Counted from the stretch's first letter, positions 14,698 to 23,513 are shown. The stretch is 23,948 nt of DNA from an uncultured Collinsella sp. (GCA_959028445.1 CAUFRY010000033.1:1-23948), one strand, 5' to 3'. The notes: generated by a model not told the origin, from the letters alone. Numbers and translations: made by a program.

Positions 14698-15786
14698 ATG
14701 GCTCATCGCTCCGTCATTCCGTTTGGCCCGCAGCACCCGGTGCTGCCCGAGCCGCTTCATCTGGACCTGGTGATCGAGGACGACCGCGTCATCGAGGCAA
14801 TTCCGCAGATCGGTTTTGTGCACCGCGGACTCGAGAAGCTCACCGAAAAGCGTGACATGCACCAGTTTGGCTACATCGCCGAGCGCATCTGCGGCATTTG
14901 CGCCGTGGGCCACAGCTGCGGCTATGCCAGCGCCTGCGAGCGCATGCTCGACATCGAGGTGCCCGGCCGCGTGCAGTATATCCGCACCATTCTGCACGAG
15001 CTTTCGCGCATTCACTCGCATTTGCTGTGGCTTGGCCTGCTTGCCGATGCCTTTGGCTTTGAGGCGCTGTTCTATCGTTCGTGGACGTTGCGCGAGCAGA
15101 TTCTTAAGATCTTCGAGAGCACCTGCGGCGGTCGCGTGATTCTGTCGATCAACGAGATCGGCGGCCTTAAGCACGATATCGAGGATTCCGAGCTGGCCGG
15201 CATTGTCCAGACGCTCGATGCCATGCGCCCCGACTACGAGGCCCTGGTGCATACGTTTTTGGACGATGCCAGCTGCGGCGAGCGCCTGCATGGCGTGGGC
15301 GTGATCAGCAAAAAGGACGCGCTGGATCTGTCGATGGTCGGCCCGTTTGGGCGCGCCTCGGGCGTGGACTACGACGTGCGCATGTTTGGCGACGGTGCCT
15401 ACGCGGATCTGGCTGCATTTGAGCCCATCGTTGCCATCGATGGCGACTGCTATGCCCGCTGCCAGGTGCGTTGTGCCGAGGTCACGCAGGCTATGGACAT
15501 TATCAAGGAGCTTGTGGGCAAGATTCCGCACGACGGCATCGGTGGGCGCACCAAGCTCACGCCGGCCGACGGCGCGCGCGGCGAGGTTGTGATTGAGCAG
15601 CCGCGTGGCGAGGCGTATTACTATGTGCGCGGCAACGGCACCAAGAACCTGGACCGTTTCCGCGTGCGCACGCCGACGTCGCAGAACCTAGCGGGTCTGA
15701 CGCATGCGCTGCAGGGCGTGCTCCTTGCCAACGTGCCCATGATTATCCTGACCATCGACCCCTGCATTAGCTGCACGGAAAGGTAG
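14698..15786 (+). CDS. echE: Ech hydrogenase large (NiFe) subunit EchE
   Basis: This 362-residue NuoD-like catalytic subunit keeps both nickel-binding motifs: RICGICAVGH at 63-72 (Cys65, Cys68) and DPCISCTER at 354-362 (Cys356, Cys359). Complex I NuoD lacks these, so this is a genuine hydrogenase. It would reduce protons to H2 with electrons from EchC. The protein ends exactly at the second motif. There is no C-terminal peptide of the kind an endopeptidase removes in many other [NiFe] hydrogenases. No hyp maturation genes are in the window and they must be elsewhere. It is co-transcribed with the flanking subunits. Confidence 0.94.
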   Translation: MAHRSVIPFGPQHPVLPEPLHLDLVIEDDRVIEAIPQIGFVHRGLEKLTEKRDMHQFGYIAERICGICAVGHSCGYASACERMLDIEVPGRVQYIRTILHELSRIHSHLLWLGLLADAFGFEALFYRSWTLREQILKIFESTCGGRVILSINEIGGLKHDIEDSELAGIVQTLDAMRPDYEALVHTFLDDASCGERLHGVGVISKKDALDLSMVGPFGRASGVDYDVRMFGDGAYADLAAFEPIVAIDGDCYARCQVRCAEVTQAMDIIKELVGKIPHDGIGGRTKLTPADGARGEVVIEQPRGEAYYYVRGNGTKNLDRFRVRTPTSQNLAGLTHALQGVLLANVPMIILTIDPCISCTER

Positions 15787-15793
15787 GCGCGGC

Positions 15794-16135
15794 ATGAGTT
15801 TACTGACATTTGCCAAGACGGCCTTGGGCTCTATGGTCAAGCAGCCGGTAACGGTGTGCTATCCGCAGGAGAAGCTCGCGGCACCCGAGCGCTTGCGCGG
15901 GCATATCGTCAACGACATGGACGTGTGTATCTGCTGCGGCATGTGTGCGCGTCGCTGTCCGGCGGGCGCGCTCGCGGTCGATCGCAAGGGTGGAACGTGG
16001 TCGATCGACCCGTATGCCTGCGTGGTGTGTGGTGAGTGCATCGAGAGCTGCCCCAAGCACTGCCTGACTATGGACACCGCTCGTACTCCAGTTGCGGCGG
16101 ACAAGACTCCCACGGTAGAAACTAAGTCGGAGTAG
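15794..16135 (+). CDS. echF: Ech hydrogenase ferredoxin-like subunit EchF (NuoI-like)
   Basis: This 113-residue protein has two [4Fe-4S] motifs, CICCGMCARRCP and CVVCGECIESCP. It should take electrons from reduced ferredoxin and hand them to EchC. It is the last gene of the operon, starts seven bases after the echE stop, and is followed by a long GC-rich hairpin. The C-terminal 20 residues are a Thr/Ala/Lys tail without a known motif. Confidence 0.92.
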   Translation: MSLLTFAKTALGSMVKQPVTVCYPQEKLAAPERLRGHIVNDMDVCICCGMCARRCPAGALAVDRKGGTWSIDPYACVVCGECIESCPKHCLTMDTARTPVAADKTPTVETKSE

Positions 16136-16156
16136 CATTGGTATAGAGCTGGAATA

Positions 16157-16188
16157 GGGGCCGGTGGGGGAAATGCCCCACCGGCCCC
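16157..16188 (+). terminator. Strong hairpin ending the hydrogenase operon
   Basis: A perfect 13-bp GC-rich stem (16157-16169 with 16176-16188) has a 6-base loop. The T-tract is lacking, so termination may be imperfect or factor-assisted. Confidence 0.75.
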
Positions 16189-16219
16189 GCGCTTAAACGC
16201 GCGGTTGGGCCGCCACGAA

Positions 16220-16373
16220 CAAAACTATGCCGGATTACGGGGCTGGATAGCGAACCTCCGACCATACAGAAAATCGCAAAAACAAACCAGCAGGTAGATT
16301 GCTTGCCGTTTTTCAAAAAATGAAGGTATGGATGAGGGCCTCGACTTTAGCCCCGTAATCCGGCATAGTTTTG
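16220..16373 (+). repeat. 154-bp inverted-repeat element A
   Basis: Perfect 25-bp terminal inverted repeats (16220-16244 and 16349-16373, core AAAACTATGCCGGATTACGG) bound a 104-bp interior. The interior shares GCAGGTAGA, GTTTTTCA and GTATGG with element B at 16467-16626, although the ends differ. No coding capacity was found. Confidence 0.88.
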
Positions 16374-16401
16374 AAATGACACCATATCCGTAACAGCCCT
16401 T

Positions 16402-16447
16402 GATCTCCCGTGGACAGAGGGAAACGGATCATTTTGTCCTCGCGAGG
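16402..16447 (+). repeat. GA-rich companion motif, copy 2
   Basis: This diverged copy has GATCTCCC, then GGACAGAGGGAAACGGATCA and ATTTTGTCCTCGCGAGG. It sits between elements A and B. Confidence 0.6.
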
Positions 16448-16466
16448 GCCGCCGCGTGACCCGTCT

Positions 16467-16626
16467 GCCACGAAATGGGTCTATCTACTACGTTTAGGCG
16501 GCAGTCCTCGACCACGGCAAGTAATGCGAAATGAAAGCCGCAGGTAGAACGCCTGCGGTTTTTCATGAAACGCGGTTATGGTCGGAGGTACCGGACTAAA
16601 CATAGTAGATAGGCCAGTTTCGTGGC
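16467..16626 (+). repeat. 160-bp inverted-repeat element B
   Basis: The 31-bp arms (16467-16497 and 16596-16626) match at 27 of 31 positions, starting GCCACGAAA and ending CGTTTAG. Inside is a second stem, CCGCAGG/CCTGCGG, flanked by ATGAAA/TTTTCAT. Element C at 23568-23727 has the same length and layout. Confidence 0.9.
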
Positions 16627-16640
16627 GAGCACCACCAATA

Positions 16641-16680
16641 GATCCCCCGGGGACGGAGGAAAACGGGTTCTTTTGCCCCG
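16641..16680 (+). repeat. GA-rich companion motif, copy 3
   Basis: GATCCCCCGGGGACGGAGG followed by AAAACGGGTTCTTTTG begins 14 bases after element B. The same 14-base gap separates element C from copy 4. Confidence 0.65.
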
Positions 16681-16730
16681 TCCATCTTGAGTCGCACCCG
16701 TTTTCCTGCGAAAACGCTCGTGCCTCAACT

Positions 16731-16760
16731 TTGGTGAGACATTTGTCTCACGCCTAAAAA
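16731..16760 (+). promoter_or_regulatory. Palindrome and possible promoter upstream of the adhesin
   Basis: GTGAGACA-TT-TGTCTCAC at 16734-16751 is an 18-base perfect palindrome. It sits between a TTGGTG (16731-16736) and a TAAAAA (16755-16760) spaced 18 bases apart. A further TGTCTCA occurs at 16794-16800. An operator overlapping a promoter is plausible but unproven. The rest of 16136-16852 holds only the repeats listed separately. Confidence 0.4.
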
Positions 16761-16852
16761 TGAATCTGGAACGTGTGTCACCTGCCCTAATTGTGTCTCA
16801 TTTCGTAACTTTAGGCTGATGCAAGGTCTGAGCCTGCGAGAAGGGAGACGCG

Positions 16853-19800
16853 ATGAGTAAGTACACGAGGGGTCTCTTGGCGGTGATGCTGGCCGTAGTG
16901 CTGGTGTTGCCGGCTGCAGCATTTGCCATGCTGCCCGAGGCCAACGCCAGGTCCAGTACCGGAATGGACGGACCGACAATGAGCGGAAAGGTCGTCGTCG
17001 ATCCCGACACCAGCGGACGCTGGGAAATCTGGGCGGCCGGTCACAACGGTAATAAAGTAACGACTCAAAACATCGGCCGAATCTGGACCGACAAGACGGT
17101 CGAGGCAACTGAGGAAAACGAAGAGTCGGATTTTCTGACCACGCTTTCGGCCATGTCCTCGACGTCTAATTCAACCGTGACGGTTACTACGCCGCTCGAC
17201 ATCGTGATGGTGCTGGATGCATCTGGCTCGATGGATGATCCTATGGGTGGCGGAGATCGCACCAAGCGTATCGATGCGCTGAAGAGTGCTGCGAACAGCT
17301 TTATCGATACCATCGCAAAACAAAATGAGAGCATCGAGGGCGTCAATAGGCAGCATAGGGTTGCCATTGTTAAGTTTGCGGGCAAGAAGTCCAACGATAT
17401 CGGCAACAATATGTATCGCGACGGAGGGTACTCCTACAATTACACCCAGGTTATGAAAGAGTTGACCTACTGTTCCGGCAGCAATGCGGATGATCTCAAG
17501 AAGAATACAATTAATCAAATTCAGCCTGCCGGTGCCACGCGCGCCGACTATGGCCTAGAGCTGGCCGAGAAAATCACTACCACTTATGGCCGCAAAGACG
17601 CCAAGAAGATTATTGTGTTCTTTACCGACGGCACGCCAACAAAGCAAAATAAATTCGATGCGGGTGTCGCCAACGCTGCCGTGACAGCTGCTAAGAATAT
17701 GAAGGACGGCAAGGCCACCGTTTATACCATCGGCATCTTTGATGGCGCGAACCCCAGTGCTGGTATCCAGGATTCGGGAAAAAGCCAAAAAGAGAACAAG
17801 TTCATGCAGGCTGTTTCAAGCAACTACCCCAATGCCACGGCATGGGATACTCATGGCACACGCGCGGAAAACTTCGACTACTACAAGTCGGCGACCAATG
17901 CCGAAGAGCTCAAGAAGGTTTTCGACGACATCTCGCAGGCCATCACATCGGAGGCGCCTTATCCGACCGAAATCCATAAGGGCTACGACGAGACCAAGTC
18001 CGGCTACATCACGTTTACCGACGAGCTGGGCGACTTTATGCAGGTCGACAGCTTCACCGAGGTCGTCATCAACGGCGCGCCGTTTACCAAGACGGACAAA
18101 ACGGTCAATAAAGAAACCAATACCGACACCTACGAGTTCACCGGCAAGGCAAAAGACCTGCTCATTACCGTGCAGCGTGCTGGTGATGACAATCCCCAGA
18201 AGGGCGATGTCGTAACGGTCAGCATTCCTGCGTCGTTGATTCCGCTGAGCCACTTTAAGACCGTAGACGGCAAGCTTTCGGTCGACAGCGCTCAGCCTAT
18301 CCGCGTGAAGTACACCTCGAGCGTGAAGAGTACTGCGCTCGACAACCTGTTTACGCCCGAGAAGGTAACGGGGCTCAAGGATTACATCGAGAACAATACG
18401 ACCGTTGCCAACGGCGCCAAGACCGTGAATTTCTACGCGAACAAGTGGAGCGGCGGTGCGTTGGGTAATACGGTTGCGACCTTTGAGCCTGCCGACACCA
18501 ACCGCTACTACTACTTCCAGAAGCAGACTCCTATTTACACGGATGAGGAATGCACGCAGCCCGCAAAGAATTCGCTGGCAGATACTGGCACCTATTACTA
18601 CAAGGATGAGTTTGAGGAGCAGGGCGAAAACGGCGAGGCCAAGCCCGCCTCTGCCGTCATCGAGTTTATCGGCGGCGACGCTGCGAAGTTTGACGGCGCG
18701 ATTGTTCCCGATGAGAACGGTAACTTGGTGTTTACTGTGGGAACCGCACGCCTGGCCTTTATCGACGAGCTTCACACCACCAAGGAGGGTGTGGGCGGCA
18801 ACTTGACCGAGACCGCGCGCGACGTGCTTAACCCCAGGTGGAATGACCTTTCCTCCGTTGCGACTTCCACGCACGTGCATTCGCACCTGGGCAACAACGG
18901 CAAGATTATCTTTAGCCTTGCAACCAAGCCGACAACGGTGGATACCAAGACTGACTTTGGTCTGACCAAGGTGCTCGAGGGCCGCAAGTGGGCGGATACG
19001 GATGCGTTTGAGTTTGAGCTCTCCGCGACGTCCGACAACAATGCCCCGATGCCCGACCCCGCGACCGTAACTGTGACCAATGCCGATCTCGACAAGGGCA
19101 AGGCAGCCATTAACTTTGGCAAGATTACTTATGCCGAGCCGGGCGAGTACACCTATGAGGTCCGCGAGGTCAAGGGCGACGCCGGTGGCATTACCTACAG
19201 CAAGAACGTTGCCACGTTCAAGGTGACTGTGACGGTTAACGCCAAGGGCGAGCTTAAGGCCGACGTTGAAAAGACCTCGGGTGAGACCGAGTTCAAGAAC
19301 ACCTATAGCGTGAAGCCTGTCGAGGACCAGATCACCGCGACCAAGGTCCTGACCGGGCGCGACCTCAAGGAGGGCGAGTTCTCCTTCGAGCTCGTCGAGG
19401 GTAACAAGGTCGTCGCCAAGGGCACTAACGCTGCCGACGGCACGATTGCCATGGACAAGATCACTTACGACAAGCCCGGCACCCACACTTACACGCTGCG
19501 CGAGAAGCTCCCCAACGAGGCGGGGCTGAGCAACGGGATCACGTACGATAAGACGAACTACACCATCAAGACGAGCGTCATCGACAACGGCGACGGCACG
19601 CTTAAGGTGACCCATACGCTCGAGGGTCCCGAGACGGCACGCTTTGAGAACAAGTACAACACTGCCCCGAATAAGTCCAGCGTCACCGACCAGATCACCG
19701 CGACCAAGACCCTGACAGGCCGCGACCTCAAGGAAGGCGAGTTCTCCTTCGAGCTCGTCGAGGGTAACGATGTCGTCGCCAGGGGCACCAATGCGGCCGA

Positions 19801-22800
19801 CGGCAAGATCACGATGGACAAGATCACCTACACTGCGGCTGGCGAGCACACCTACATGCTGCGCGAGACCAAGGCCAGCACCACCGAAAACGGCATTACT
19901 TACAGCACCGCTGAGTACACTATTGTGACCACCGTCAAGGATAACAACGATGGCACCCTCAGCGTGGAGCACAAGCTGCAGAATGTTGACAAGGCGACCT
20001 TCGAGAACGCCTACACCGTAACCCCCAAGAGCTTCAGTGTTACTGATCAGATCACGGCGACCAAGGTCCTGACCGGGCGCGATCTCAAGGAAGGCGAGTT
20101 CTCCTTCGAGCTCGTCGAGGGCAACGATGTTGTTGCCACCGGCAAGAACGATGCCCGCGGCAAGATCAAGATGAGCCCCATCGAGTACACCGCCGCCGGC
20201 AAGCGCACCTATATCCTGCGCGAAGCCAAGGGCGCCGAAGGCAACGGCATTACCTACGACAGCACGACCTACACTATCGTGACTACCGTTACCGATGACG
20301 GCAATGGTAAGCTCACGGTCAAGCATGAGCTGCAGGGCGCCAACGAGGCGAAGTTCAACAACAGCTACAAGCCGAATCCTGACGAGTTCAGCGTCACCGA
20401 CCAGATCACCGCGACCAAGGTCCTGACCGGTCGCGACCTCAAGGATGGCGAGTTCTCCTTTAAGCTCGTCGAGGGCGACAAGGTCGTTGCCAAGGGCACC
20501 AACACTGCCGACGGCAAGATTGCAATGGACAAGATTACCTACGACAAGCCTGGAACGCACACCTACACGCTGCGCGAGGTCAACGGCGGAACCACCAGCA
20601 AGGGCATCACCTACAGCAACGCCAAGTACACTATCGAGACCACCATTACGGACAACGGTGACGGTACCCTCAGCGCCACGCACGAGCTGGGGGGCGACGC
20701 CACGGCCGCGATCTTCGAGAACACCTACCGCGTGACCCCGCTCGACGCAGAGCTCGACTTTGGCCTGAGCAAGGCTATCAACGGCCGCGACTGGACGGAT
20801 GCCGACAAGTTCAGCTTTACTATCACCGCCCCCGAGGGCACCCCGCTGCCCAATCCTGCAACCGTAACCGTGAGCAATCGCGACGCGAAGGACGGCATCG
20901 CCGCCATCAAGTTCGGCAAGATCCGCTACACGGCTGCCGGAACCTACAAGTACGAGATCCGCGAGAACGCGGGCGGCACGGTCGGCATGACGTATGACGC
21001 CCATGTCGCGACCGCCGAAGTGACCGTGACCGAGGACGGCGATGGCACCCTGACCGCCAACGTCACCAAGAAGGAAAACGGACGTTTTACCAATACGTAT
21101 CGCTCTGAGCTCAACTACACCGCGGCCGGCGGCCTCAAGCTCAGCAAGACCCTCCGCGGACGTCCCATGACCGAGGGCCAGTTCACCTTTACCGTGACGC
21201 CCGCCGACGAGGCTTCGGCCAACGCACTTGGCCTGCTGCACGGAGCCAACGAATTCAAGTCCCCCGCGACGGCAGAGGGAGCGGTCGGCCTGATCGACAT
21301 CCTGGCGGGCCATGAGGTCAAGTTTACGCAGGCTGACGCCGGTAAGACCTTTACGTACACCGTGGCCGAGAAGAACGACCATCAGCCCGGTTACACCTAC
21401 GACGAGGCTGTCCGCACCGTGACGATCGCCATCGCCGACGACACCGCCGGTACGCTCACCGCCACGACGACCGTTTCCGGCGGTCCCGAGGGCACGCTGC
21501 CGACCGAGTACAAGACCGGTGCCGCTGCGGTCGAGAGCGCCGTGGTCCCGTTCGTCAACAGCTACAGTGCTACGACCAACACGACTGGTGGTACCGCTGC
21601 TCAGGTCGTTGCCACCAAGACCCTGGCCGGTCGCCCGATGGCCGACGGCGAGTTCTACTTTGGCATCGCCTACGCAGGCGAGAAGGAAGCCATCGAGGGT
21701 ACATGCACTACCAACGTTAATGGCCAGGTAAGCTTCGGTTTCCTGCATTACACCACCGAGATGCTCGCCGACTTGGTAAACGCCAAGCGCGCTATCCGCA
21801 CCGATACGGATGCCAAGCTTACATGGACCATCGGTTACACCGCCTTTGAGTTCACACCGCAGCTCGCGGCCAAGGGCATCACGGCCGCAACGCCGAGCTT
21901 TAGCTTTAAGGTCATTGTCGTCGATAACGGCGATGGCACCCTGACGGCGAAGCCTGTCTACGACGGCATCAAGCCCGAGTTCGAGAACGTCTACGGCACC
22001 GATGCCGTTGACACCGCGCTCGCCGGCACCAAGAAGCTTCAGGCTGCCGAGGGCCTGACCCCGGCTGACATCGCGGGCAAGTTCACCTTCACCGTGACCG
22101 CCGACGAGGCGGGCGCCCCGATGCCCGAGCACGCAACCGCAACCAACGACGCGGCCGGCAACGTGGACTTTGGCAAGATCCACTTTACGCTCGAGGACCT
22201 TAACCGCGCCCTGGGCGTGACGGACGATGCTTCTGACGACGTGTCGAGCGACACTGAGGCCAACGCTGATGAGGCCGAAGTTGACGCCGATGAGAACGGC
22301 GCCGAGGTCGTTGGCGACGAGTCCGACGCCAACGACGAGCCCAAGCCCGCAGCCCCCACCGCTCCGCGCTCGCACACCTTTACCTACACGGTGACCGAGT
22401 CCGGTAGCGCCCCTGGCGTGACCAACGACGCCAACGCTACGCGCAAGGTTTCCTACACCGTGACTGACGACGGTGCCGGACATCTGAGCGTCAAGCGCGA
22501 AGGCGACGATGGTGCGGCCTTCACGTTCGTCAACACCTACAGCGTGACGCCTACCGATTCTTCCGTGACCGACCAGGTCAAGACGGTCAAGCGTCTGACC
22601 GGACGCGACCTTGCAGCTGGCGAGTTCACGTTTGAGCTGCTCGAGGACGGCGTGGTTGTCGCGAGTGGCACCAACGACGTCAACGGCACCGTTGCGCTGA
22701 GCCCGATCCGCTACGAGGCGCCCGGCACGCACACGTACATGCTGCGCGAGGCTTGCCCCAACGCGCTCGGCCTGTACAAGGGTGTCACCTATGACGGCAC

Positions 22801-23440
22801 GACCTACACCGTCGTGACCACCGTCTCCGACAACGGCAACGGCACGCTGACCGCGACGCACAAGCTCGAGGGAACTACCGAGTCCGCTGGCTTTACCAAC
22901 AAGTATCATGCCATGCCCACGCAGGTCTCCATCGGCGCGATCAAGGTGCTCGAGGGACGCGAGCTCAAGAAGGACGAGTTTAGCTTTAAGCTCGTTGGCG
23001 AGGACGTTGAGTCCACCGTCACCAACGATGCCGACGGCAAGATCAGCTTCGACAAGTTCGAGTACAGCGAGCCTGGTACGTACGTCTACACCATCAGCGA
23101 GGTCAAGGGCGACGAGGCCGGTATGACCTACGACAAGTCCGTCTTTACCGCGACCGTCAACGTGGTCGATGACGGCGAGGGCAACCTCAAGGCGAGCGTC
23201 GCCTATGCCAAGGGCGACAAGAGCGTCGAGGGCATCGTGTTCAACAACACGTACAAGAAGCCCGAAACGCCCGTGCCGACGCCCGACCCCGGTACGTCCA
23301 AGACCGTGACGAACATCGTCAAGACGGTTAAGGGCTATCTGCCCACCACGGGTGACCAGCAGGCAGCCGCGCTGCTCATGGCATTTGTCATCGCCATGGC
23401 TGGCGTCGGAGCCCTGGTCTGGGGTATCCGTAAGCGCTAG
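16853..23440 (+). CDS. Giant LPXTG surface adhesin: vWA domain plus eleven pilin-type isopeptide repeats
   Basis: This is a 2195-residue secreted, cell-wall-anchored protein. A signal peptide (about 1-32) is followed by a von Willebrand A domain with the MIDAS motif DASGS (122-126) and TDG with Asp259. Residues of about 370-700 are a linker region resembling tip-pilin proteins. Eleven FctA/CnaB-like repeats start near residues 701, 825, 946, 1065, 1183, 1302, 1427, 1583, 1720, 1907 and 2024. Most carry the Lys of TKVLTGR-type strands, the Glu of YTLRE and the Asn of FENTY, as expected for self-formed Lys-Asn isopeptide bonds. A Pro-rich linker, LPTTG (2163-2167), a hydrophobic helix and RKR end the protein, so a sortase should anchor it. 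Repeat 9 contains an Asp/Glu-rich insertion. No sortase is in view. The GAAGGGAG site supports the start. Likely roles are adhesion or a monomeric pilus-like stalk; the ligand is unknown. Confidence 0.93.
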   Translation: MSKYTRGLLAVMLAVVLVLPAAAFAMLPEANARSSTGMDGPTMSGKVVVDPDTSGRWEIWAAGHNGNKVTTQNIGRIWTDKTVEATEENEESDFLTTLSAMSSTSNSTVTVTTPLDIVMVLDASGSMDDPMGGGDRTKRIDALKSAANSFIDTIAKQNESIEGVNRQHRVAIVKFAGKKSNDIGNNMYRDGGYSYNYTQVMKELTYCSGSNADDLKKNTINQIQPAGATRADYGLELAEKITTTYGRKDAKKIIVFFTDGTPTKQNKFDAGVANAAVTAAKNMKDGKATVYTIGIFDGANPSAGIQDSGKSQKENKFMQAVSSNYPNATAWDTHGTRAENFDYYKSATNAEELKKVFDDISQAITSEAPYPTEIHKGYDETKSGYITFTDELGDFMQVDSFTEVVINGAPFTKTDKTVNKETNTDTYEFTGKAKDLLITVQRAGDDNPQKGDVVTVSIPASLIPLSHFKTVDGKLSVDSAQPIRVKYTSSVKSTALDNLFTPEKVTGLKDYIENNTTVANGAKTVNFYANKWSGGALGNTVATFEPADTNRYYYFQKQTPIYTDEECTQPAKNSLADTGTYYYKDEFEEQGENGEAKPASAVIEFIGGDAAKFDGAIVPDENGNLVFTVGTARLAFIDELHTTKEGVGGNLTETARDVLNPRWNDLSSVATSTHVHSHLGNNGKIIFSLATKPTTVDTKTDFGLTKVLEGRKWADTDAFEFELSATSDNNAPMPDPATVTVTNADLDKGKAAINFGKITYAEPGEYTYEVREVKGDAGGITYSKNVATFKVTVTVNAKGELKADVEKTSGETEFKNTYSVKPVEDQITATKVLTGRDLKEGEFSFELVEGNKVVAKGTNAADGTIAMDKITYDKPGTHTYTLREKLPNEAGLSNGITYDKTNYTIKTSVIDNGDGTLKVTHTLEGPETARFENKYNTAPNKSSVTDQITATKTLTGRDLKEGEFSFELVEGNDVVARGTNAADGKITMDKITYTAAGEHTYMLRETKASTTENGITYSTAEYTIVTTVKDNNDGTLSVEHKLQNVDKATFENAYTVTPKSFSVTDQITATKVLTGRDLKEGEFSFELVEGNDVVATGKNDARGKIKMSPIEYTAAGKRTYILREAKGAEGNGITYDSTTYTIVTTVTDDGNGKLTVKHELQGANEAKFNNSYKPNPDEFSVTDQITATKVLTGRDLKDGEFSFKLVEGDKVVAKGTNTADGKIAMDKITYDKPGTHTYTLREVNGGTTSKGITYSNAKYTIETTITDNGDGTLSATHELGGDATAAIFENTYRVTPLDAELDFGLSKAINGRDWTDADKFSFTITAPEGTPLPNPATVTVSNRDAKDGIAAIKFGKIRYTAAGTYKYEIRENAGGTVGMTYDAHVATAEVTVTEDGDGTLTANVTKKENGRFTNTYRSELNYTAAGGLKLSKTLRGRPMTEGQFTFTVTPADEASANALGLLHGANEFKSPATAEGAVGLIDILAGHEVKFTQADAGKTFTYTVAEKNDHQPGYTYDEAVRTVTIAIADDTAGTLTATTTVSGGPEGTLPTEYKTGAAAVESAVVPFVNSYSATTNTTGGTAAQVVATKTLAGRPMADGEFYFGIAYAGEKEAIEGTCTTNVNGQVSFGFLHYTTEMLADLVNAKRAIRTDTDAKLTWTIGYTAFEFTPQLAAKGITAATPSFSFKVIVVDNGDGTLTAKPVYDGIKPEFENVYGTDAVDTALAGTKKLQAAEGLTPADIAGKFTFTVTADEAGAPMPEHATATNDAAGNVDFGKIHFTLEDLNRALGVTDDASDDVSSDTEANADEAEVDADENGAEVVGDESDANDEPKPAAPTAPRSHTFTYTVTESGSAPGVTNDANATRKVSYTVTDDGAGHLSVKREGDDGAAFTFVNTYSVTPTDSSVTDQVKTVKRLTGRDLAAGEFTFELLEDGVVVASGTNDVNGTVALSPIRYEAPGTHTYMLREACPNALGLYKGVTYDGTTYTVVTTVSDNGNGTLTATHKLEGTTESAGFTNKYHAMPTQVSIGAIKVLEGRELKKDEFSFKLVGEDVESTVTNDADGKISFDKFEYSEPGTYVYTISEVKGDEAGMTYDKSVFTATVNVVDDGEGNLKASVAYAKGDKSVEGIVFNNTYKKPETPVPTPDPGTSKTVTNIVKTVKGYLPTTGDQQAAALLMAFVIAMAGVGALVWGIRKR
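19325..20755 (+). repeat. Four near-identical tandem DNA repeats within the adhesin gene
   Basis: Repeats 2-5 start at 19325, 19688, 20045 and 20399, with periods of 363, 357 and 354 bases. Each opens with almost the same DNA (GACCAGATCACCGCGACCAA or one to three changes). The period variation is in whole codons. The similarity at DNA level points to recent duplication and possible copy-number change. Confidence 0.88.
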
Positions 23441-23449
23441 GCACACTGA

Positions 23450-23482
23450 CAGCGCCCGGGGCCAAAAGGCCCCGGGCCGCTG
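23450..23482 (+). terminator. GC-rich hairpin after the adhesin gene
   Basis: A 14-bp stem with one bulged base (23450-23463 with 23468-23482) and an AAAA loop starts 10 bases after the stop codon. There is no T-run. Confidence 0.7.
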
Positions 23483-23513
23483 GCGGAAAGCCAAAAATGT
23501 AACCCCACCCCCA

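Noticed and set aside
10494..16135. Respiratory complex I (nuo) fragment
   Set aside because: The large subunit keeps both CxxC nickel motifs, which NuoD lacks. NuoE/F/G and the remaining nuo genes are absent.
10494..16135. Formate hydrogenlyase operon
   Set aside because: No formate dehydrogenase or formate-specific subunit is adjacent. The six-subunit A-F order fits an Ech-type enzyme.
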